A DNA stretch of 64,000 nt from Hymenobacter amundsenii (GTDB lineage Bacteria; Bacteroidota; Bacteroidia; Cytophagales; Hymenobacteraceae): contig NZ_NIRR01000007.1 of the NCBI RefSeq assembly GCF_002204745.1, forward strand, positions 62,001-126,000, in the 5' to 3' direction. This document shows positions 15,469 to 24,668 of the stretch, piece by piece (within the stretch, counting starts at the first letter, position 1; every line of letters begins with the position of its first letter). Made by a program: the position numbers and the translations under genes. Below the pieces are notes generated by a model. The model was not told the origin of the DNA. It saw only the letters and a program-made list of their open reading frames with translations, and searched no databases.

Positions 15469-18406
15469 GTGGCCCCACTCGCGCCTGTGTTTCATCCCTT
15501 AACGCATTTGTTGGCGCTGCTTTTGCGGCCGGTTTTCGTGCTTACGCTGCTGTTGAGCGTAGGGTTGGCGCTGACGGCCCAGGCGCAACAAAAGCCGATA
15601 CCCGCCCAGCAGGTCCCTCACCCTAACCCGCAGCCGGCCACCAAGGTTTCGCCAGCTACCCGCGTGGCCGGCGACGTGCGCCCGTTGCCCACCATCGTGA
15701 ACCCGCCCAAACCCAACGGGACGGTGCGCGACACGGCCGGCCTGCGCCTGAGCGGCACGCCCGATTCGCTACAACTCGGGGCCGGCAACGGCAAGGGGGC
15801 CGTAGAAACCACCGTCAGCTACAAGGCCCAGGACTCGATCCGGTTTGAGGTGCAGAACAAGCGCGCCGTACTTTACGACAAGGCCGATGTGGATTACGGC
15901 GACATGAACCTGAAGGCGGACCGGATTACCGTCGACTACAGCCGCGACCTAGTAACGGCCGAGGGCGCGGCCGACTCGACGGGTAAGATGCAGGGCCGGC
16001 CGCTGTTCAAGCAGGGCGACGCTACCTACCAGGCGGGCCGCATCGATTACAACCTCAAAAGCCGCCGGGGCCGCATTACCGACGTGATTACCCAGCAGGG
16101 CGAGGGCTACATCCACGCCGAAACCATCAAGAAGAATGACCGCAACGAGCTGTTCGGGGTAAATGGACGCTACACCACCTGCAACCTGGAGGACCCGCAC
16201 TTTTACATCCACGCCACCAAAATGAAGGTGATACCCGGCGAGCAGATCGTGACCGGTCCCTTCAACTTAGTTATTGGTGATATTCCGACGCCGCTGGGCT
16301 TTTTGTTTGGCTACTTTCCGACGCCAAAAAGCAACAAGCGGGCCTCGGGGCTCATCATTCCTACGTACGGGCAGGCTGCCGACCGAGGATTTTTCCTGCG
16401 CAACGGCGGCTACTACTGGGCCGCCAACGACCACATCGGGGTACGCCTGACGGGCGACATCTACTCGGGCAACGCCGACCGGTTTGGCGGCTGGGGCGGC
16501 ACGGCCGAGATGCAGTACATCACCCGCTACAAATACCAGGGCCTGTTCACGTTTCAGTACGACTCCCGCCCTACCACCCGCCTGCTGGCCTCCAACGATG
16601 CCAATACCAACCCCACCTACAACCAGCCGCTTTCGTCGCGCTCCTTCCGCCTGGCCTGGAACCATACGCCGGTGCCCCGGCCGGGTGGCGGCCGGTTTTC
16701 GGCCAGCGTGAATGCCAGCAGCAGCAACGGCGCCTACTTCCGGCAGAACTCCTACAACGCGCGCAACTACCTGAGCCCGGCGTTCCAGTCCACTATTTCC
16801 TACTCCAAGCAGCTGCGCAACGCGCCCATCAACTACGCACTGCAGCTCAGCCAGAGCCAGAACACCCAAACCGGGACGATGGACTTTACCCTACCCGACC
16901 TCACGCTCGGCGTGGCCCGGCAGTACGTGTACGACCTGCTGAAAGTCCGGCCCCGCCCGGCCTACGAGCAGTTTGCCGTGTCTTACGACCTCACGTTTCA
17001 GAACAAAATCTCGAACAACATCCCGGCCCGCCTGCTCAACAACGGGGCTATTCCGCTGGTGGGCGGCTCGCGCGAGCCGTTTGTTACCCCCATCAGCCTG
17101 GGCAACCTGGGCAGCCTGCTGCGCACTTCCCAGACTGGTATGCGCCACAACTTCGGCCTCACGCTGGGCAGCTATACAGTCAAGCACATCAACATCACCC
17201 CCAGCGTTTCCTACAACGAAATCTGGTACTTCAAGCGCCTCGATTATAAGTATGATTCTACGGCCCGGCGTTGTTATCGACACCACCGTCAGCTTCAATC
17301 GCCTTTACACTACCTCGGCCAACCTGAACCTGACCACGACGTTCTACGGCACGTTTATCCGCAAGGGCACCCACAAAATCCAAGCCTTGCGCCACAAGGT
17401 TACGCCGGTGTTGGGCTTCAGCTACGCCCCCGGCACCGGCCGCAACGACCCCACCTTCCAGAACCTGGCACTCCCGGGCCTGCGCGACCCCGTTACGGGT
17501 CTGCTCTACGAAGACACCCAACTTTACAAGGATAATAGGGGCTTCCTGCTACCCCGTTACAACGGCTTTATATATGGTGCCCCGGTCAACCGTTCGGCCC
17601 GCCTACTGACATTCAGCCTCCAGAACGCGCTGGAAATGAAGGTGCGCGACGACCAGGACACGACCGGCACCACACCTTTCAAAAAAGTGAGCCTGATTGA
17701 CGGGCTAGACTTCAACTCGGCCTATAACTTCGGCGACTCCACGTTCCGGCTCCAGGACCTGAACGCGGTATTCCGCACGCAGGTGGCCCGCAAGCTGAGC
17801 ATCATCATCAACGGCAACTTCAGCTTTTACCAGCAGGATTCGCTGGGTCGCCGGATCAACAAGTACCTCTGGGAGCAACAGAACGTGCGCCTGTCCCGCC
17901 TGACCGCCGCCAGCCTGACGATGGGCTACCAGTTCAACCCCAGCCAGGGCGCCCAAAAATCAGTTATTAAGCGCGAGGCGGCCCCGGTAAACGATCCGCA
18001 GCTGGGCTTGCCCCAGCAAATCAACCCCTACGAGGACTACGTTAATTTTGCCATTCCCTGGGAGCTGAATACGGCCTTCACGGCTGCCTACGTTAACCAG
18101 GGGCCGCTGCCGGGCCGCCGGGCGGTGCCGCGCCGCTCGCCCTACACGTCGGCCTCGCTCAACCTCAACGGCTCGGTTAAGCTTACCGAAACGTTGCGCT
18201 TCGGCTTTAGCACCAACTACGATTTTATCAACCAGGCCCCGGCCTTCACCCGCCTCGACATCACGAAGGACCTGCACTGCTGGCAGATCAACGGCACTTG
18301 GAACCCGTTTGGCCCCACCCGCGGCTACTTCGTAACCATTGCCGCCAAATCGGCACTGTTGCAAAGCCTCAAGCTCAGCCGCAACCGCACCTTCCTCAAT
18401 AATTAG
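15469..18406 (+). pseudogene. lptD: LptD-like LPS-assembly outer-membrane protein, frame broken near 17265
   Basis: Outer-membrane barrel expected to insert lipopolysaccharide. The GTG start gives a signal peptide (VFVLTLLLSVGLALTAQAQ). An OstA/LptA-like domain follows (DKADVDYGDMNLKADRITVD and YNLKSRRGRITDVITQQGEG), then the barrel. The frame opened at 15469 is protein-like up to about YKYDSTAR (17251-17268), then turns to nonsense and stops at 17535. The +1 frame continues the barrel at once with PGVVIDTTVSFNRLYTTS and runs to 18406, ending LKLSRNRTFLNN. Joined, the product is about 980 residues, normal for the Bacteroidota LptD group. A single extra base between about 17257 and 17269 explains it. 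LptD is normally essential, so an assembly error is as likely as a true mutation. I see no slippery homopolymer for programmed shifting. Confidence 0.8.
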
Positions 18407-18589
18407 GGGCTTGGGAGGACCTCTTGACCGGGGCAGTTTCCGGGCGTCTTTGGGCATATTTCTGAGCGGCAATTCGCGGGGGAGGCACAGGTTTTCTAAA
18501 AAATCCGCAGCTTTGGCCCGTGAGTTGGCCAAGTAGTCAGGCCGAGACCTCAGACGCTAAGTTCTCCAGTCCTTAAGTTCCTGTTTCCC

Positions 18590-19405
18590 ATGTCCCAACA
18601 CAAGGAAGTCAAACTCGTGACCACGCACCAGTTGCTGGCCATGAAAGAGCGCGGCGAAAAGATATCCATGCTCACGGCCTACGACTTCTCGATGGCCCAG
18701 ATTCTGGATGGCGCCGGCATCGACGTACTGCTCGTCGGCGACTCGGCCTCCAACGTTATGGCCGGCCACGAAACGACGCTGCCCATCACCCTCGACCAGA
18801 TGATTTACCACGCCCAAAGTGTGGTGCGGGCCGTAAAGCGGGCCTTCGTGGTGGTCGATATGCCGTTTGGCTCCTACCAGGGCAACTCGTCGGAGGCCCT
18901 GCGCTCGGCTATCCGCATCATGAAGGAATCGGGCGGGCACGGCATTAAGCTCGAAGGCGGGGCCGAAATCAAGGACAGCATCACTCGGATTCTGACCGCC
19001 GGCATCCCCGTGATGGGCCACCTGGGGCTTACTCCGCAAAGTATCTATAAATTTGGCACGTACTCGGTGCGGGCCAAAGAAGAAACGGAGGCGCAAAAGC
19101 TCATCGAAGACGCCCTGCTGTTGCAGGAAATCGGCTGTTTCGCCCTCGTACTGGAGAAAATCCCGTCGGGCCTGGCCAAAAAAGTGGCCGAGCAACTCAC
19201 CATTCCGGTTATCGGCATCGGGGCTGGCCCCGACGTTGATGGACAGGTGCTGGTGGTACACGATATGCTGGGTATCACCAAGGAGTTCAAGCCCCGCTTC
19301 CTGCGCCGCTACGCCGACCTCGGCGACGCCATGCACGACGCCGTGCAGCGCTACATCCAAGACGTAAAAGCCCGCGACTTCCCTACCGCGGACGAAGCGT
19401 ATTGA
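18590..19405 (+). CDS. panB: 3-methyl-2-oxobutanoate hydroxymethyltransferase PanB
   Basis: First committed enzyme of pantothenate synthesis: it adds a hydroxymethyl group from methylene-tetrahydrofolate to alpha-ketoisovalerate. At 271 residues it is full length. Conserved parts are [40 protein letters not shown] (metal-binding Asp), [18 protein letters not shown]-like [23 protein letters not shown] and [20 protein letters not shown]. It is cytosolic and normally decameric. The other pantothenate genes are not adjacent. A long hairpin follows, separating it from the pseudouridine synthase gene. Confidence 0.95.
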   Translation: MSQHKEVKLVTTHQLLAMKERGEKISMLTAYDFSMAQILDGAGIDVLLVGDSASNVMAGHETTLPITLDQMIYHAQSVVRAVKRAFVVVDMPFGSYQGNSSEALRSAIRIMKESGGHGIKLEGGAEIKDSITRILTAGIPVMGHLGLTPQSIYKFGTYSVRAKEETEAQKLIEDALLLQEIGCFALVLEKIPSGLAKKVAEQLTIPVIGIGAGPDVDGQVLVVHDMLGITKEFKPRFLRRYADLGDAMHDAVQRYIQDVKARDFPTADEAY

Positions 19406-19422
19406 TTTCAATTCAACTAAAG

Positions 19423-19507
19423 AATCAGCGGTTAAAAACTACTCCGTTGGCCCCTTGCAAACCGCTTTTCAGCGCCGGGGCCAACCGTTGGTTTTTAACC
19501 GTTGATT
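19423..19507 (+). terminator. Long hairpin between panB and the RluA-family gene
   Basis: Outer 17-base arms (19423-19439 and 19491-19507) pair with one mismatch. An inner stem CGTTGGCCCC pairs with GGGGCCAACG-like sequence. It starts 18 bases past the panB stop. Confidence 0.5.
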
Positions 19508-19523
19508 TTCAATTTTCTCCTAA

Positions 19524-20231
19524 GTGAATCGTCCGAATTTGTGGTCGGAGCGGAAGGAAATTCTGTTCGAAGACAACCATTTGCTCATCATCAACAAGCC
19601 AGCCGGCCTGCTCGTGCAGGGCGACGCCACCGGCGACGAACCACTCTCGAACAAGGCCGAGGAGTACCTGCGCTTCAAGTACAAGAAGCCCGGTGCCGCC
19701 TTCGTGGGCGTGGTGCACCGCCTAGATAGGCCGGTGAGCGGCATCGTGGTGCTGGCTAAAACCAGCAAGGCCCTGAGCCGCATGAACGAGCTGTTCCGCG
19801 ACAATAAGATTCATAAGACTTACTGGGCCCTCACCGGCAAGTGCCCCGCCCCTATCGAGGGCCACCTGACGCACTGGCTGGTGAAAGACCCCATCCGCAA
19901 CGTCACGAAGGCCTACCCCGAGCGCCACGGCCAGGGCCAGAAGTCGGACCTCGACTACAAGGTGCTAGGCCAAGCCGGCAGCCGCTACCTGGTGCAGGTG
20001 AACCCCATTACGGGTCGCCCCCACCAGATTCGGGTGCAGCTTAGTACCGGCCTGGGCACGCCCATCGTCGGCGACGTGAAGTACGGTTTCCTTGCCCCGC
20101 TGCCCGACGTGAGCATCGCCCTGCACGCCCGCGAGCTGGTGTTCAAGCATCCCGTCACGAAGGAGGAGATGCGCATTGTGGCCCCCCTGCCAGATATTGC
20201 CCACTGGGAGCCTTCTGAGGCGTATTATTAA
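19524..20231 (+). CDS. RluA-family pseudouridine synthase
   Basis: Isomerises uridine to pseudouridine in rRNA or tRNA. The 235-residue protein has the RluA catalytic motif GVVHRLDRPVSGIVVLAKTS (the Asp of HRLD is the nucleophile) and the later YLVQVNPITGRPHQIRVQLS and GTPIVGDVKYG. There is no S4 RNA-binding domain, so it belongs to the short RluA/RluC-like group; the target base cannot be read from sequence. The start is GTG at 19524, which leaves a sensible N-terminus (MNRPNLWSERKEILFEDNHL). Confidence 0.88.
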   Translation: MNRPNLWSERKEILFEDNHLLIINKPAGLLVQGDATGDEPLSNKAEEYLRFKYKKPGAAFVGVVHRLDRPVSGIVVLAKTSKALSRMNELFRDNKIHKTYWALTGKCPAPIEGHLTHWLVKDPIRNVTKAYPERHGQGQKSDLDYKVLGQAGSRYLVQVNPITGRPHQIRVQLSTGLGTPIVGDVKYGFLAPLPDVSIALHARELVFKHPVTKEEMRIVAPLPDIAHWEPSEAYY

Positions 20232-20282
20232 GAAAATGTAGGCGCAGGCCCCAATAACATTATGGCCTTTTAGGGAGGCTCA

Positions 20283-20314
20283 TTGGACTGAGGCGGTGCC
20301 TGGCAGTAGTTTTG
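20283..20314 (+). promoter_or_regulatory. Promoter of the desaturase gene
   Basis: TTG at 20283-20285 and TAGTTTTG at 20307-20314 are spaced by 21 bases, as expected for Bacteroidota -33/-7 promoters. The leader would be about 90 bases. Confidence 0.6.
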
Positions 20315-20408
20315 CACTGCGGCGGCTGAACTTATATAGGAGTTTCGCGCTTTTCAGCCTTGAAACCCCGACCGCTCCTGGTTTCGACCTTTAACTTCTT
20401 CTGCCCAC

Positions 20409-21164
20409 ATGGCAATACTTGTTTTCTTCGTCGCGCACTATTACCTGTCGCTGTTCACGCAGACGTTCTACCTGCACCGCTACGCGGCGCATAAGATGTT
20501 TACGATGAACAAGTTCTGGGAGAAATTCTTCTTCCTGTTCACTTACATCTGCCAGGGTTCTTCGTTCCTGTCGCCGCGGGCCTACGCGCTGCTGCACCGC
20601 ATGCACCACGCTTACTCCGATACGGAGCTCGACCCGCACTCGCCGCTGTACTCGTCGAATGCCTTCACGATGATGTGGAAGACCAAGAACATCTACAACG
20701 CCGTGCTCAACCGCGACTATGCGGCGGCCGAGCGGTTCGAGGGCGACTACCCCGAGTGGAGCCTCATCGAGAACTTGGGCGACAAGTGGTATTCCCGGGT
20801 AGCCTGGGGCACGTTCTACGTGCTATTCTACGTCAACTTCGCCACGGCTTGGTGGCAATTTCTGCTGCTGCCCCTGCACTTTTTGATGGGCCCGATTCAT
20901 GGCGCAATCGTGAACTGGGGCGGCCACAAGTATGGCTACCAGAACTTCGACAACCACGACCACTCCAAGAACACGCTGCCCTTCGACTTCCTGGCCTTTG
21001 GTGAGTTGTTCCAGAACAACCACCATAAGCTCCCCATGCGCGTCAACTTTGCCGTACGGAAATGGGAGCTCGACCCCACCTACGCCTTCATTTGGGCTTT
21101 GGATAAAGCCAAAGTGGTGAAGATTAAGCGCAAGTGGCAGGAGCCGGCGCAAATGGCCGCGTAA
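20409..21164 (+). CDS. Membrane fatty-acid desaturase
   Basis: Di-iron acyl-CoA/acyl-lipid desaturase of the stearoyl-CoA desaturase type, which inserts a cis double bond to adjust membrane fluidity. The three His boxes are visible: HRYAAHK (about 24-30), HRMHHAY (about 63-69) and FQNNHHKLP (about 200-208), plus an extra H in NWGGHKYGYQNFDNHDHSKN. Hydrophobic stretches (AILVFFVAHYYLSLF, FYVLFYVNFATAWWQFLLLP) give about four membrane spans. At 251 residues it is slightly shorter than most SCD-like enzymes. It has its own promoter and is followed by a strong terminator, so it is monocistronic. Confidence 0.9.
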   Translation: MAILVFFVAHYYLSLFTQTFYLHRYAAHKMFTMNKFWEKFFFLFTYICQGSSFLSPRAYALLHRMHHAYSDTELDPHSPLYSSNAFTMMWKTKNIYNAVLNRDYAAAERFEGDYPEWSLIENLGDKWYSRVAWGTFYVLFYVNFATAWWQFLLLPLHFLMGPIHGAIVNWGGHKYGYQNFDNHDHSKNTLPFDFLAFGELFQNNHHKLPMRVNFAVRKWELDPTYAFIWALDKAKVVKIKRKWQEPAQMAA

Positions 21165-21196
21165 GGCATTTGCTGGTCTATTTACCACGTCAGACT

Positions 21197-21237
21197 TATA
21201 AAAAGAGCCGTTCCCTGTTGGGAACGGCTCTTTTTAT
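21197..21237 (+). terminator. Rho-independent terminator after the desaturase gene
   Basis: A stem AAAAGAGCCGTTCCC pairs with GGGAACGGCTCTTTT around TGTT, followed by T. This is the clearest intrinsic terminator in this part of the window. Confidence 0.9.
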
Positions 21238-21345
21238 ATGGCACTAGAAGTAGCTGTGTTAGTTCGGCGCAAGTCTAGGCATCGGCGAAATCACGACTAA
21301 TCAGTGGAAATCAGTGATTACCTTTTAATCTGGGTAAACTCTGAG

Positions 21346-21353
21346 TACCTTTG
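21346..21353 (+). promoter_or_regulatory. -7 element for rpsP-rimM-trmD
   Basis: TACCTTTG matches TAnnTTTG. A TTTT at 21323-21326, 19 bases upstream, could serve as -33. The leader to rpsP is about 50 bases. Confidence 0.7.
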
Positions 21354-21406
21354 CACCTCATTTTTCAACCAGACGCACGGGATGCGTCGCTTAACCAAAC
21401 CGGTTT

Positions 21407-21991
21407 ATGGCAGTTAAAATTCGCCTCGCCCGCCGCGGCCGCAAGAAGGCCGCAATGTTCGACATCGTTATTGCTGACTCGCGCTCACCCCGCGATGGTC
21501 GCTTCATCGAGAAAATCGGTACCTACAACCCCCAGACCAACCCCGCTTCCATCAACTTTGATGGCGACAAGGCGTTCGACTGGATCATGAAGGGTGCCCA
21601 GCCCACCGATACCGTACGGGCCATGCTCTCGTACCGTGGTGTGCTCTACCGCAAGCACCTGCAGCTCGGTGTAATCAAAGGCGCTATTTCGCAGGAAACT
21701 GCCGATGAGCGTTACACCGCCTGGAAAGAAGACAAAGACGCTAAGATCGAAGGCAAGCGCACCAGCCTCGGCACCGCCAAAGATGAAGCTCGTCAGCAGC
21801 GTCTGGCCGCCGAAACCAAGGTGAAGGATGCCCGTGCTGAAGCCCAGCGCGCCAAGCAAGCCGCCATCGACGCTGCCAACGCTCCTGCTCCCGTAGCCGA
21901 AGCCGAGGTAGAAGAGACGCCGGCCGCCGAAGGCGAAACCGCTGAAGCTGCCGCTCCGGCCGCCGAGTCCACCGACGAAGCCCAAGCCTAA
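21407..21991 (+). CDS. rpsP: Ribosomal protein bS16 with long C-terminal extension
   Basis: 30S subunit protein. Residues 1-80 are a normal bS16: MAVKIRLARRGRKKAAMFDI, ADSRSPRDGRFIEKIGTYNPQ and DTVRAMLSYRGVLYRKH. The remaining 110 or so residues are charged and Ala/Glu-rich (KRTSLGTAKDEARQQRLAAE, then PVAEAEVEETPAAEGETAEA), helical then disordered. Total 194 residues, against 80-90 in most bacteria; long bS16 tails are common in Bacteroidota. It leads an rpsP-rimM-trmD group, the order widely conserved in bacteria. Confidence 0.95.
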   Translation: MAVKIRLARRGRKKAAMFDIVIADSRSPRDGRFIEKIGTYNPQTNPASINFDGDKAFDWIMKGAQPTDTVRAMLSYRGVLYRKHLQLGVIKGAISQETADERYTAWKEDKDAKIEGKRTSLGTAKDEARQQRLAAETKVKDARAEAQRAKQAAIDAANAPAPVAEAEVEETPAAEGETAEAAAPAAESTDEAQA

Positions 21992-22118
21992 GCTGCGTTA
22001 GCAAGCGGAGAAGTTAGCCAGTTAAGAAGCCCTTCAACTGCCGAATTAGGCCTTTGGAGCAGCTTTTCAACCGGCTGGCTTCTCCGCTTTTTAACCTAGT
22101 TGCCTAACTCCTCCATTT

Positions 22119-22718
22119 ATGACACTCGACGACTGCTACCAGTTGGGCTCCCTCGGGAAGCCGCACGGCCTGAAAGGGTTCGTAGTGGCCTTCTTTGACG
22201 TGGATGACCTCAACGATTATCGCAAGCTCCAGTCGGTGCTGCTTGAACTGCCCACGGCTCCCGGGAAACTGGTGCCTTACAGCGTCGAGAAGTTTCAGCC
22301 TCAGACCGATAAAAAGGTCCTGTTCAAGCTGAAGGGCATCGACCGGATCGAGGACGCGGAGCCGTTGCGCAATGCCAAGCTGTGGCGGCCTCTGGCCGAG
22401 CTGCCGGCGTTGTCCGACGACCAGTTCTACTTCCACGATGTGGTAGGCTACACGGTAATTGATGAGGAACTGGGCGAGCTGGGCGTGGTAGAAGCTTTCT
22501 ACGAACTGCCTAAGCAGGACGTACTGGGCATGCGCTACCAAAAGCAGGAAGTGTTGATTCCAGTGGTGGATGAGTTGGTGCGCCGCGCCGACCAAGCCAC
22601 CCGCCAACTGTTTGTGCGTCTGCCCGCGGGCCTGCTCGACGTGTACCTGAGCCCCTCCTCGCAACAGCAGGAGGAGCCTGATGACGACGACGAGCCGACC
22701 CCGGACGGCGCGGCCTAA
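22119..22718 (+). CDS. rimM: Ribosome maturation factor RimM
   Basis: Assembly factor that binds uS19 and helps mature the 30S head. The 199-residue protein has the N-terminal RimM barrel ([20 protein letters not shown]) and the C-terminal PRC-barrel ([20 protein letters not shown], then [12 protein letters not shown] and GLLDVYL). An acidic tail ([15 protein letters not shown]) is added. It lies 127 bases behind rpsP and 8 bases before trmD, so it is translated from the same message. Confidence 0.93.
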   Translation: MTLDDCYQLGSLGKPHGLKGFVVAFFDVDDLNDYRKLQSVLLELPTAPGKLVPYSVEKFQPQTDKKVLFKLKGIDRIEDAEPLRNAKLWRPLAELPALSDDQFYFHDVVGYTVIDEELGELGVVEAFYELPKQDVLGMRYQKQEVLIPVVDELVRRADQATRQLFVRLPAGLLDVYLSPSSQQQEEPDDDDEPTPDGAA

Positions 22719-22726
22719 CGGTTTGT

Positions 22727-23401
22727 ATGCGGATTGACATCGTAACGTGCCAGCCGGATTTGCTGGTCAGCCCCTTCGCGCATTCCATTGTGAAACGCGC
22801 ACAGGATAAAGGCTTGGCCGAAATCTACGTGCACGACCTGCGCCGCTACGCCATCAATAAGCACGGTCAAATTGACGATTACGTGTTTGGGGGCGGGGCC
22901 GGCATGGTGTTGCGCGTGGAACCCATTGCTGCTTGTTTCGACGAGCTGCTGGCCCAACGCACTTACGACGCCGTTATCTACCTCACGCCCGACGGCAAAA
23001 CCCTGCGCCAGCCGCTGGTCAACCGTCTGTCGCTGGCTGGCAATTTGTTGCTGCTCTGCGGCCACTACAAGGGTGTCGATGAGCGGATTCGCCAAGCCTA
23101 TATCACCCACGAAATCAGCGTTGGCGACTACGTACTGAGCGGGGGTGAGCTGGGCGCGGCAGTGCTCGTAGATGCTGTGGTGCGGTTGCTGCCCGGCGTG
23201 CTGGGAAACGAAGAATCGGCCCTGAGCGACTCGTTTCAGGACAACTTGCTCTCGCCGCCCATCTATACCCGGCCTGCCGAATGGCGGGGCCATCTGGTAC
23301 CAGATATTCTGCTTTCGGGCAACACCCCGAAAATTGATATCTGGCGCCACGAGCAAGCTTTGGCCCGCACTCAGGAGCGCCGCCCAGACTTGTTGGAGTA
23401 A
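22727..23401 (+). CDS. trmD: tRNA (guanine-N1)-methyltransferase TrmD
   Basis: Methylates G37 of tRNAs with S-adenosylmethionine, which prevents frameshifting. The 224 residues carry the SPOUT knot and the usual motifs: [25 protein letters not shown] [65 protein letters not shown] and [17 protein letters not shown]. It is the third gene of the rpsP group. A pair of short repeats and a new promoter separate it from rplS. Confidence 0.96.
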   Translation: MRIDIVTCQPDLLVSPFAHSIVKRAQDKGLAEIYVHDLRRYAINKHGQIDDYVFGGGAGMVLRVEPIAACFDELLAQRTYDAVIYLTPDGKTLRQPLVNRLSLAGNLLLLCGHYKGVDERIRQAYITHEISVGDYVLSGGELGAAVLVDAVVRLLPGVLGNEESALSDSFQDNLLSPPIYTRPAEWRGHLVPDILLSGNTPKIDIWRHEQALARTQERRPDLLE

Positions 23402-23402
23402 T

Positions 23403-23512
23403 GAAATAGTGATTTGGTGAAATAGTGAGTTCATGTTTAATCGGCGCCAGTAGTGCAATTAGACTCAATTGAACACAAAACTCACTCCCTCACCACCTCA
23501 CCATTTCACAAT
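23403..23512. repeat. Inverted pair of short repeats between trmD and rplS
   Basis: The left block (23403-23432) repeats gaaatagtga / ggtgaaatagtgag. The right block (23479-23512) carries the complement type (actcactccctcaccacctc). It splits the usual rpsP-rimM-trmD-rplS group. Confidence 0.6.
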
Positions 23513-23527
23513 TTAAAAACAGAGCGC

Positions 23528-23535
23528 TATATTTG
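23528..23535 (+). promoter_or_regulatory. -7 element for rplS
   Basis: TATATTTG matches TAnnTTTG, about 59 bases before the rplS start. It supports separate transcription of rplS. Confidence 0.65.
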
Positions 23536-23593
23536 CGCCTCTTTACCAGAAACCCCTTGGGGCGCGCGACCGTCCTTTACAGTTTTTACAGCC

Positions 23594-23965
23594 ATGAGCG
23601 TACTACTCGATTTCATTGAGCAAGAGTCCCAGGAGCGCCGCGCCAGCTTCCCCAAATTTGCCGCCGGCGACACCGTAAACGTCCACGTGAAGATTCGCGA
23701 GGGCAACAAGGAGCGTGTGCAGCAGTTTCAGGGTGTTGTGCTCCAGCGCAAGAACACCAGCACCAACGGCGAAACCTTCACCGTTCGTAAAATCTCCAAC
23801 CAGATCGGTACGGAGCGGATTTTCCCTTTGCTCTCGCCAAACATTGAGAAAGTAGAGGTTATTCGCCGTGGTAAGGTGCGTCGCGCCCGTCTATACTACC
23901 TGCGTGGCCTATCGGGCAAAGCCGCTCGTATCAAAGAGCGTCGTTTGAATGTAATCGCCAAGTAA
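23594..23965 (+). CDS. rplS: Ribosomal protein bL19
   Basis: 50S subunit protein at the interface with 30S. The 123-residue protein is full length with [59 protein letters not shown] and [20 protein letters not shown]. The start at 23594 gives the family N-terminus; an upstream frame extension to 23453 would be translated from the repeat and promoter and is rejected. A strong terminator follows. Confidence 0.96.
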   Translation: MSVLLDFIEQESQERRASFPKFAAGDTVNVHVKIREGNKERVQQFQGVVLQRKNTSTNGETFTVRKISNQIGTERIFPLLSPNIEKVEVIRRGKVRRARLYYLRGLSGKAARIKERRLNVIAK

Positions 23966-24000
23966 GCAGCCGCGTTTGCAGCAGCTTCTTTCGAGCATAT

Positions 24001-24036
24001 AAAAAGCCGGCTTCCCTTGCGGGAGGCCGGCTTTTT
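24001..24036 (+). terminator. Rho-independent terminator after rplS
   Basis: AAAAAGCCGGCTTCCC pairs with GGGAGGCCGGCTTTTT with a small bulge, ending in T. It is 35 bases past the rplS stop and A/T on both sides allows use from either direction. Confidence 0.85.
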
Positions 24037-24092
24037 CTTTCGTTGCTGTCGCCACATCCTGAGCAAAACGAAGGATGACAGACGGTTTGATA

Positions 24093-24515
24093 TTAGCCGT
24101 TCTGGGCCGAGTCCTTCTTCAGATCCTGAGCGGGAGTGTTTTCATTGCTCTGCAGCTGCTTGGCAGCCGCGCTCAGGGCCTCGCCCAGCTTAGTGATGCG
24201 CTCGGCCGTGTTTGGGTTCTCGGCGAAAGCGGCGGCTTTCACGGTATTGGTACCGAGGCGGCCCATCAGGCTCGTAACGGTGTCTTTGTTAACGGCTCCG
24301 CCGCCGAAGTGGGCCTTCAGGTCCTGGAGGTCGACCACCAGCTGGTGCAACTCGGGGTTGTTGGCATCCTTGAGGTCTTCGATCCAGCGCTGGAAGTGGT
24401 TGTCGAGACCTGCTCGGTCGGCTTCATCCTGGAGGTTATTGCTAAGCAGGGTGGTGGCACCGTCGAGGTGAACTTGGTGCTGGGTATCGTCTTTGGGGAT
24501 TTTGTGGAAGGACAT
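24093..24515 (-). CDS. Hypothetical helical protein
   Basis: I do not recognise this 140-residue protein. It is hydrophilic and helical, without signal peptide or membrane span, starting MSFHKIPKDDTQHQVHLDGA. It contains NHFQRWIEDLKDANNPELHQ and VDLQDLKAHFGGGAVNKDT, and ends NTPAQDLKKDSAQNG. Codon and residue use look like a true gene. It is divergent from the M1 peptidase and converges on rplS, and is probably monocistronic. Confidence 0.65.
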   Translation of the reverse strand: MSFHKIPKDDTQHQVHLDGATTLLSNNLQDEADRAGLDNHFQRWIEDLKDANNPELHQLVVDLQDLKAHFGGGAVNKDTVTSLMGRLGTNTVKAAAFAENPNTAERITKLGEALSAAAKQLQSNENTPAQDLKKDSAQNG

Positions 24516-24623
24516 GGGGTCTCGGTTAGGTGTTGAGCCGCAAAGCGCGGCAGTACGGTAAAGAATATCTGTGCAAACGCGGGGGTTTGGGAAAGGTTGT
24601 GGCGCGGCATCCGGGCCGAAGGG

Positions 24624-24631
24624 GTACTTTT
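24624..24631 (+). promoter_or_regulatory. -7 element for the M1 peptidase gene
   Basis: TACTTTTG matches TAnnTTTG, 38 bases before the ATG at 24669. Confidence 0.6.
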
Positions 24632-24668
24632 GTGGAGTAACCTAACTCATTTTGTTTCTTTCCCTCGC

